Part shown: positions 57,223 through 64,000 of the stretch, piece by piece
How positions within the stretch are numbered: position 1 is the first letter of the stretch
Layout: each line of letters opens with the position of its first letter
Assembly (NCBI GenBank): GCA_949361645.1
Contig: OX442436.1
Span: 124,001-188,000, forward strand
Length of the DNA: 64,000 bases
DNA from: Spongilla lacustris
Lineage: Eukaryota; Porifera; Demospongiae; Spongillida; Spongillidae
Reading direction: 5' to 3'
Position numbers and translations under genes: made by a program
The notes under the pieces: generated by a model
The model's input: the letters and a program-made list of their open reading frames with translations, nothing else
Told to the model about the DNA's origin: nothing
The model's database searches: none

Positions 57223-60200
57223 GCTAACGGTTCTGTTGTTCAGATACTCTGTGATGCACAGTTCCCTGGAGTATTGGGTAAGGATCAATGCCTCCTCATC
57301 CCCAGACCTTACCTATGTAAGTACCCCCAAACCACACCTCCTACTGTCCTGATGCTTCCTATGTGCCCCCCAGAAGGGGGTACAGGCTCATGGTGTCTCT
57401 CCCATGGATGCCCCCTGCCCATCTGGACCTGTATGTGTGCTTGTATCCATGGTGACCCACAGTGGGGTATGACCAATGTCTCCCTCCAGCCACCTAATGC
57501 AGTCTATCGGTTCACTGCTACCAACGATCCAAACTGTGTCCAGGTAACATGTGACTACTTCCTTGGCATCAGGACCAATGACAATGACCCTACCTATCTG
57601 GACTTTGTGTTGGAGGGGAGTGCTACTGGATGGATAGCTGTTGGATTTGCACAAAGTCCTGCTATGGTAATGTGAAGTGTTGGTACAACTAGTGATTGGT
57701 AACTAACTGTTAATAACTGCTTCACAGGGACCTGCTGATGTCCTTGGTTGTGTGGTGCAAGTTAGTACAAGTGAGGTGGCCATTGTTGATGCCTGGAATG
57801 TGCCTGCATCAGATCCTGCTAACAATAATGTTCGAGATGATATACAGGTGTGTGTGATGTGCCCTCCCTCCCTCCCTCCCTCCCTCCCTCCCTCCCTCCC
57901 TCCCTCCCTCCCTCCCTCCCTCCCTCCCTCCCTCCCTCCCTCCCTCCCTCCCTCCCTCCCTCCCTCCCTCCCTCCCTCCCTCCCTCCCTCCCTCCCTCCC
58001 TCCCTCCCTCCCTCCCTCCCTCCCTCCCTCCCTCCCTCCCTCCCTCCCTCCCTCCCTCCCTCCCTCCCTCCCTCCCTCCCTCCCTCCCTCCCTCCCTCCC
58101 TCCCTCCCTCCCTCCCTCCCTCCCTCCCTCCCTCCCTCCCTCCCTCCCTCCCTCCCTCCCTCCCTCCCTCCCTCCCTCCCTCCCTCCCTCCCTCCCTCCC
58201 TCCCTCCCTCCCTCCCTCCCTCCCTCCCTCCCTCCCTCCCTCCCTCCCTCCCTCCCTCCCTCCCTCCCTCCCTCCCTCCCTCCCTCCCTCCCTCCCTCCC
58301 TCCCTCCCTCCCTCCCTCCCTCCCTCCCTCCCTCCCTCCCTCCCTCCCTCCCTCCCTCCCTCCCTCCCTCCCTCCCTCCCTCCCTCCCTCATCTTATTCA
58401 ATATTTTGATTCTCAACTTACTCCTCCTCCCCTCCCCCTCCTCCTCCCCCTTCCTTCAGAATGTGTGCCCCCACAGTGCTAGCTACAGCAGTGGGAGGAT
58501 CCAGTGTGTGTAAGTAGACCGGCCCTCTCACCACCCCCCACCATCACTGCATGCACATCCATTTCAGTTTCAGTCGTCAGATCATCACAAATGACACAGC
58601 CCAGGATGTGCCCATGAATGGTACCTACTACCTCCTCTATGGGAGAGGGGAAACCCCCACAGGTAAGGGAATAAATGCATCTGGTTATGATGTCATACTG
58701 ACCACACCCTCCAGGCTCCTCCCCTCCTGCCCTCACCTATCATGGTGCTCTACTTATTCCTCCAATCAGTGATAACCCGATTGAACCAGACACAGCCTCT
58801 AACATACCAACACACCCATGTCCATCAACTCCTGTAAGTGCCCACCATCACATCTACCTACATACTTGTGATTGTCTAGGTGGGGTGGGATAAAGGAGGG
58901 GATGGGGTGGGAGGTGGGAGAGGGTTACTTATTAATCATTTTCACCTAAGATAACAACTCATGGATGATCCCAGCTGATCAACTGACCATGATCCCAGCT
59001 GATCAACTGACCATGATCCCAGCTGATCACCTGACCATGATCCCTGCTGATCACCTGACCATGATCCCAGCTGATCTCCTGACCATGATCCCAGCTGATC
59101 AACTGACCATGATCACAGCTGACCCATATCAGGACCCACGGTAGTGGGTCCTATGTAGGATTGGCTTCGGATTGGCTTCGTGGGCGTGGTTTTCGATTGA
59201 GCATTTAAAAACAGTAACGAAGCGTTGCCTTCGCCATATAATCCATCACAAGCATGACAGATATGCACATATAACGTGAGCTTCGCTAAACAGTACAAAA
59301 ATTCTGCCATTTTATTTCTCCTCCTGTTCATCATGTATAACTCGCGACAGGAACGTTGTAAGAAGATGAGATTAGCTTCAAAAAGTAGCATTTTATTTCC
59401 AAACGTGCCCTTTCATACAAATAAGACCTGCAGTTGTTAGCTGGTGATGAAATGCCATGAAATGACCCAAGCAGGTGCAACTCATTATCGGTCAAATTCT
59501 CGTTGCCTAGCAGTACACAATATGATGCCACACACGCACCTTAATTTACTGTTGCCAGGCTACGCACACAGCTGCAGATATGTTTACAACAGGCGGTTCT
59601 AATTCAGCAAAGGTGACCAAGCCAAAAAAAAACGGCTCATTAACAAAGAGAACTCTGAGTTTAAGGTATCCAAAGAACAAAGGTAGGCCTATCAATAAAA
59701 TTAAAAAGAGGCCTATATACTCAGATTACCCGATACTAATAAGAGGAATCTAAGTGTCCTATGCATTGCAACGAATACACTAAGCCATATATTATATTGA
59801 CTGATCACTCCTGGCAGAGAAAAAAAAATTAGGGGAACAAGTAAATCAAAAACTTCTCTATCGAGAAAGTGATTGGTGGTATGTAGGATTGGTGGTGCAA
59901 AAAGCAAGGAAACAAGGTACAGTATGTTAAAGTGAGGTTTGGTAGGATCGTACAACTATAACAGTCCTACATTTGCAAATAGGCATCTTCATTTGCAAAT
60001 TCAGGACTGTGAGTTGTAGGATCCTACCAAACCTCACTTTAACATACTGTACCTTGTTTCCTTGCTTTTTTCACCACCAATCCTACATACCACCAATCAC
60101 TTTCTCGATAGAGAAGTTTTTGATTTACTTGTATTAGTTCACTGCTCTCAGCTCCCTATGGGACCATACTGTCATCCCCCACCCACCCACTCATTACATC

Positions 60201-62982
60201 ATATCTGGTTGTCTTCCTCCAGCCACCTGAGGCAGTCTATCGGTTCACTGCTACCATCCCTCCAAACTGTACTGCCAACTGTGACTACTTCCTTGGCATC
60301 AGGACCAATGACAATGACCCTACCTATCTGGACTTTGTGTTGGAGGGGAGTGCTACTGGATGGATAGCTGTTGGATTTGCACCAAGTCCTGCTATGGTGA
60401 TGTGAAGTGTTGGTACAACTAGTGATTGATAACTAACTGTTAATAACTGCTTCATAGGGACCTGCTGATGTCCTTGGTGACCTGCTGATGTCCTTGGTTG
60501 TGTGGTGCTGTTTGGTACAAGTGAGGTGGCCATTGTTGATGCCTGGAATGTGCCTGCATCAGATCCTGCTAACAATAATGTTCGAGATGATATACAGGTG
60601 TGTGTGTGTGTGATGTGCCCTCCCTCCCTCCCTCCCTCCCTCCCTCCCTCCCTCCCTCCCTCCCTCCCTCCCTCCCTCCCTCCCTCCCTCCCTCCCTCCC
60701 TCCCTCCCTCCCTCCCTCCCTCCCTCCCTCCCTCCCTCCCTCCCTCCCTCCCTCCCTCCCTCCCTCCCTCCCTCCCTCCCTCCCTCCCTCCCTCCCTCCC
60801 TCCCTCCCTCCCTCCCTCCCTCCCTCCCTCCCTCCCTCCCTCCCTCCCTCCCTCCCTCCCTCCCTCCCTCCCTCCCTCCCTCCCTCCCTCCCTCCCTCCC
60901 TCCCTCCCTCCCTCCCTCCCTCCCTCCCTCCCTCCCTCCCTCCCTCCCTCCCTCCCTCCCTCCCTCCCTCCCTCCCTCCCTCCCTCCCTCCCTCCCTCCC
61001 TCCCTCCCTCCCTCCCTCCCTCCCTCCCTCCCTCCCTCCCTCCCTCCCTCCCTCCCTCCCTCCCTCCCTCCCTCCCTCCCTCCCTCCCTCCCTCCCTCCC
61101 TCCCTCCCTCCCTCCCTCCCTCCCTCCCTCCCTCCCTCCCTCCCTCCCTCCCTCCCTCCCTCCCTCCCTCCCTCCCTCCCTCCCTCCCTCCCTCCCTCCC
61201 TCCCTCCCTCCCTCCCTCCCTCCCTCCCTCCCTCCCTCCCTCCCTCCCTCCCTCCCTCCCTCCCTCCCTCCCTCATGCGCAGTTTTTAACATTTCTACTC
61301 TCTACACAATTTCAATCACTCTTACTCCCTCCCATCCCCTCATCCCCCTCCCCTCCCCTCCTCCCCTCCCCTCCACCCCCTCCCCTCCTCCCCTCCCCTC
61401 CTCCCCCTCCCTTCCTTCAGAATGTGTGCCCCCACAGTGCTAGCTACAGCAATGGGAGGATCCAGTGTGTGTAAGTAGACCCGCCCCCTCACCACCCCCA
61501 ACCATCACTGCATGCACATCCATTTCAGTTTCAGTCGTCAGATCATCACAAATGACACAGCCCAGGATGTGCCCATGAATGGTACCTACTACCTCCTCTA
61601 TGGGAGAGGGGAAAGCCCCACAGGCAAGAGGATAAATGGACTTGGTTATGATGTCATACTGACCACACCCTCCAGGCTTCTCCCCTCCTGCTCTCACCTA
61701 TCATGGTGCTCTACTTATTCCTCCAATCAGTGATAACCCGATCGAACCAGACACAGCCTCTAACATACCAACACACCCTTGTCCATCAACTCCTGTAAGT
61801 GCGGACCATCACATCTACCTACATACTTGTGATTGTCTAGGTGGGGTGGGATATAGGAGGGGATGGGGTGGGAAGTGGGAGAGGGTTACTTATTAATCAT
61901 TTTCATGAGATGTGTAAGATAACAACCCATCTGCTGACCTGATGATCTCAGCTGATCACCTGACCTGATGATCTCAGCTGATCACCTGACCTGATGATCT
62001 CAGCTGATCACCTGACCATGATCACAGCTGACCCATATATTAGTTCACTGCTCTCAGCTCCCTATGGGACCATACTGTCATCCCCACCCACCCACTCATT
62101 ACATCATATCTGGCTGTCTCCCTCCAGCCACCTGAGGCAGTCTATCGGTTCACTGCTACCATCCCTCCAAACTGTGTCCAGTCAACATGTGACTACTTCC
62201 TTGGCATCAGGACCAATGACAATGACCCTACCTATCTGGACTTTGTGTTGGAGGGGAGTGCTACTGGATGGGTGGGCGTTGGATTTGCACCAATTCCTGC
62301 TATGGTGATGAAGTGTTAGGTGCTAGTGATTGATAACTAACTGTTAATAACTGCTTCACAGCCATCTGCTGACGTCCTTGGTTGCGTGGTGCTGGTTGGT
62401 ACAAGTGAGGTGGCCATTGTTGATGCCTGGAATGTGGCAGGAGATTATAATAATGTTCGAGATGATATACAGGTGTGTGTGTGTGTGATGTGCCTCCCTC
62501 CAACCCTCCCTCCCTCCCTCATTTTATACAACATTTTGACTCTCAACTTACTCTTTCTTTCTCCTCCCCCTCTCTCGGCTCTCCTCTCCCCTCCTCCTCC
62601 CCTCCCCTCCCTCCCTTCAGAATGTGTGCCCCCACAGTGCTAACTACAGCAGTGGGAGGATCCAGTGTGTGTAAGTAGACCCACCCCCTCACTCCCCACC
62701 ATCACTGCATGCACATCCATTTCAGTTTCAGTCGTCAGATCATCACAAATGACACAGCCCAGGATGTACCCATGAATGATGTGTACTACTTTCTGTATGG
62801 GAGAGGGGAAACCCCCACAGGCAAGGAGATAAATGCACCTGGTTATGATGTCATACTGACCACACCCTCCAGGCTCCTCCCCTCCTGCCCTCACCTTTCA
62901 TGGTCCGGACTTTATTCCTCCAATCAGTGATAACCCAATTGAACCAGACACAGCCTCTAACATACCATTTCATGATTTTTGA
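56263..62982 (+). CDS. Gene D: Reeler plus three tandem DOMON modules, no membrane anchor
   Basis: Exons: 56263-56545 (signal MACSVTTLVAVLWFASARA), 56748-56890, 56997-57094, 57244-57316, 57374-57430 (Reeler and linker); module 1: 57490-57666, 57728-57847, 58460-58509, 58568-58662, 58715-58833; module 2: 60223-60396, 60458-60597, 61421-61470, 61529-61623, 61676-61794; module 3: 62128-62304, 62362-62472, 62621-62670, 62726-62820, 62873-62982. Each module is about 187 codons, starts and ends in phase 0, and carries [42 protein letters not shown] and PALTYHG/PALTFHG. The stop follows SNIPFHDF. Ideal length is 771 aa. The second exon of module 2 has a 20-bp duplication that shifts the frame to a stop near 61551, unless module 2 is skipped, which keeps frame. 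Modules 2 and 3 use GC donors (gcaaga, gcaagg) where module 1 has gtaagg. Confidence 0.78.
57169..57222 (+). repeat. (CA)n microsatellite, gene D Reeler intron
   Basis: About 27 uninterrupted CA units. Genes A and B carry shorter GT/CA runs at the same intron position. Confidence 0.95.
57862..58390 (+). repeat. Perfect tetranucleotide (CCCT)n, about 132 copies, module 1 intron
   Basis: About 529 bp of uninterrupted ccct/tccc between the second and third exons of DOMON module 1. Produces PSLPPSL-type and GREGG-type false ORFs. Confidence 0.98.
58965..59125 (+). repeat. 24-bp tandem repeat, between modules 1 and 2
   Basis: About seven units of gatcccagctgatcaactga plus ccat, with cac/aac and cct/cac variants. 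Confidence 0.92.
59130..60132. mobile_element. About 1-kb insertion with palindromic right half
   Basis: Comparison with the module 2-3 spacer, where gctgacccata runs straight into ttagttcactgctctcagct (about 62025-62060), shows that 1 kb has been inserted in the module 1-2 spacer between the same two words. Its right part, 59839-59948 and 60020-60130, forms inverted arms of about 110 bp around a 70-bp loop (gtaggatc...gatcctac). It starts with a short palindrome, ggacccacggtagtgggtcc. No coding capacity is recognised. Target duplication may be tat but is not certain. Confidence 0.65.
60618..61274 (+). repeat. Perfect tetranucleotide (CCCT)n, about 164 copies, module 2 intron
   Basis: About 657 bp of uninterrupted repeat at exactly the intron position that carries the (CCCT)n of module 1 and the (GGGGA)n of gene A. 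Confidence 0.98.
61922..62032 (+). repeat. 23-bp tandem repeat, between modules 2 and 3
   Basis: Four units of gatgatctcagctgatcacc plus tgacct, homologous to the array at 58.97 kb between modules 1 and 2. Confidence 0.9.
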
Positions 62983-64000
62983 GTTCATTTTACACGAGCC
63001 TGCACCCATTCAAGGGCTGATACTGTGAGAAGTGTTTGTAAATACATATGCACATACGATTACCTATCAAACACTGCATTGAATTATTGTTGTCACAAAG
63101 GACCTACGTATTCTCTGGCCTGTACAGAATGCGCCACATTAGTTTGCTTTAATTGTGACTGTATGTGATAACATAAAATGCCTGGCAAGGATTGGTTGCT
63201 GTGGGCAGTCGGTCGTTAATTGGTTGCTAGTGCTGCCATCTCAGCCAGCCCATAATGAGGGAATATGCCTTGTCTTGCTTTTCAGATAGTGGGTCAGCTA
63301 GCCGTTTGTAAAAAGTGGTGGCTTCTCTCCTCATTGCACCATGGGTGGGCAATACAAGGGGTGTAAGGACACCGTGTTCAACATGTGTTGTCCATATTCC
63401 CTTTCTCTGCTTGCTCATAGGTGTGGAAAAGAACTGGGAGCATAGCTAGATGCATTTGGGTGAAAGAACCTTATGGCATCCTGGCTTTTTGACCAAAATC
63501 CTCTTGCTCTAACATCTGCCCTGGCCTCAGCATCTGGGTTGGCTGTAAGGTAAGAACATATTTATCCATTAAGAGGTTGTAGTGTTGGCTCTGTTGCAAC
63601 ATGGCATACTTCTGTGGTAGTAATATCTCTGATGTCATGGCATGGTCAATGGAAAACTGTTTTCCACAATTGTTGCAGTGTTGAGGGACATTGGTAAGTG
63701 GTTACTTTATAAGTTATATATATATATAATTATAATAGTAATAATAATTGGAAACTTGTACTCTTAAAAACACTCGTGCAGAGCTCCAATACCATTTGGA
63801 TACTGAAAGTAAAATGGAGGAGCTACTTAAGCAAGACACTACTATGAAGTCAACCATCAAATGCCTTGAGCAAAGTAGGCAAAAACGAAATTAAAAAATG
63901 TACCCCATGCATAAAATTGCCTACCAAAATACAACTAAAAAAATGTCAACTGCACTCGAGCACTGATCAGGTTTTTCCTCCGGACAAGCGTTTATATGCG
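62983..64000. other. Downstream flank of gene D with relic and a possible exon
   Basis: Besides the relic at 63.2-63.5 kb, a stretch 63782-63874 is bordered by gtgcag and gtaggc and reads ELQYHLDTESKMEELLKQD, coiled-coil-like. It might be one exon of a gene that continues past the window; one exon alone is weak evidence. An (AT)n run lies at 63715-63730. Confidence 0.3.
63227..63545 (-). mobile_element. Retroelement ORF relic
   Basis: Two overlapping frames read ARADVRARGFWSKSQDAIRF, HPNASSYAPSS, then LTPLVLPTHGAMRREATTF and YKRLADPLSEKQDKAYSLIM followed by GWLRW. The order DxRARGFW..AfFD..h.NA.S and GxM..EA..FYKRLA...S....YS..MGWLR is, from memory, a common C-terminal signature of reverse-transcriptase proteins in invertebrate genomes. 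A stop and a frameshift separate the two parts, so it is inactive. Confidence 0.55.

Noticed and set aside
57752..61443. PSLPPSL and GREGG repeat proteins
   Set aside because: These are translations of perfect (CCCT)n microsatellites in introns; real exons flank them.

Overview
This is animal nuclear DNA. Genes are split by many short GT-AG introns, often 50-65 bp, with a few GC-AG introns. The gene content is metazoan: LRRK-type ROCO kinase, MMACHC, TOE1, ELMOD, PGAM5, U2A' (SNRPA1), BTF3, NASP, PET100, an RNF17/Qin-type RING-Tudor protein and ferric-reductase (FRRS1-like) Reeler/DOMON proteins. Tiny introns, shared promoters of 70-90 bp, a piRNA-type Tudor protein and minisatellites inside introns suggest a compact early-branching animal genome. 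A sponge is my best guess, but this is inference. Almost all gene models were rebuilt by joining exons by eye. Splice phase was checked at each junction, and unresolved junctions are stated. Gene coordinates are spans; exons are listed in the evidence.

Layout. 1-1768 (+): Cys-rich, possibly GPI-anchored protein, 5' partial. 2486-4235 (-): MMACHC. 4376-11057 (+): LRRK-like kinase. 11.1-15.0 kb: retroelement relics and minisatellites. 15.0-22.1 kb: a tight housekeeping block of TOE1 (+), ELMOD (+), PGAM5 (-), SNRPA1 (+) and BTF3 (-). 22.6-26.7 kb (+): NASP, with an antisense two-exon HNH-nuclease-like gene nested in one intron. 26.86-27.28 kb (-): PET100. 27.3-39.1 kb (+): RING/B-box/three-Tudor gene whose introns are swollen by about ten tandem arrays and a 1.5-kb fold-back transposon. 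39.2-41.6 kb (-): threonine ammonia-lyase with ACT domain.

42.3-63.0 kb holds four related Reeler/DOMON genes. A (-) is full-length FRRS1-like with cytochrome b561. B (-) is a soluble Reeler-DOMON protein. C (+) is DOMON-b561 without Reeler. D (+) is Reeler with three tandem DOMON modules and no membrane anchor. The last 1 kb has another retroelement relic.

The most interesting points are: the nested prokaryote-like HNH gene; the phase-0 DOMON module expansion, with a frame-breaking 20-bp duplication and repeated microsatellite growth at one intron position; tandem repeats that multiply splice sites in NASP and in the Tudor gene; and the fold-back element with an ORF in its loop. There is no CRISPR array, rRNA or tRNA that I can see.
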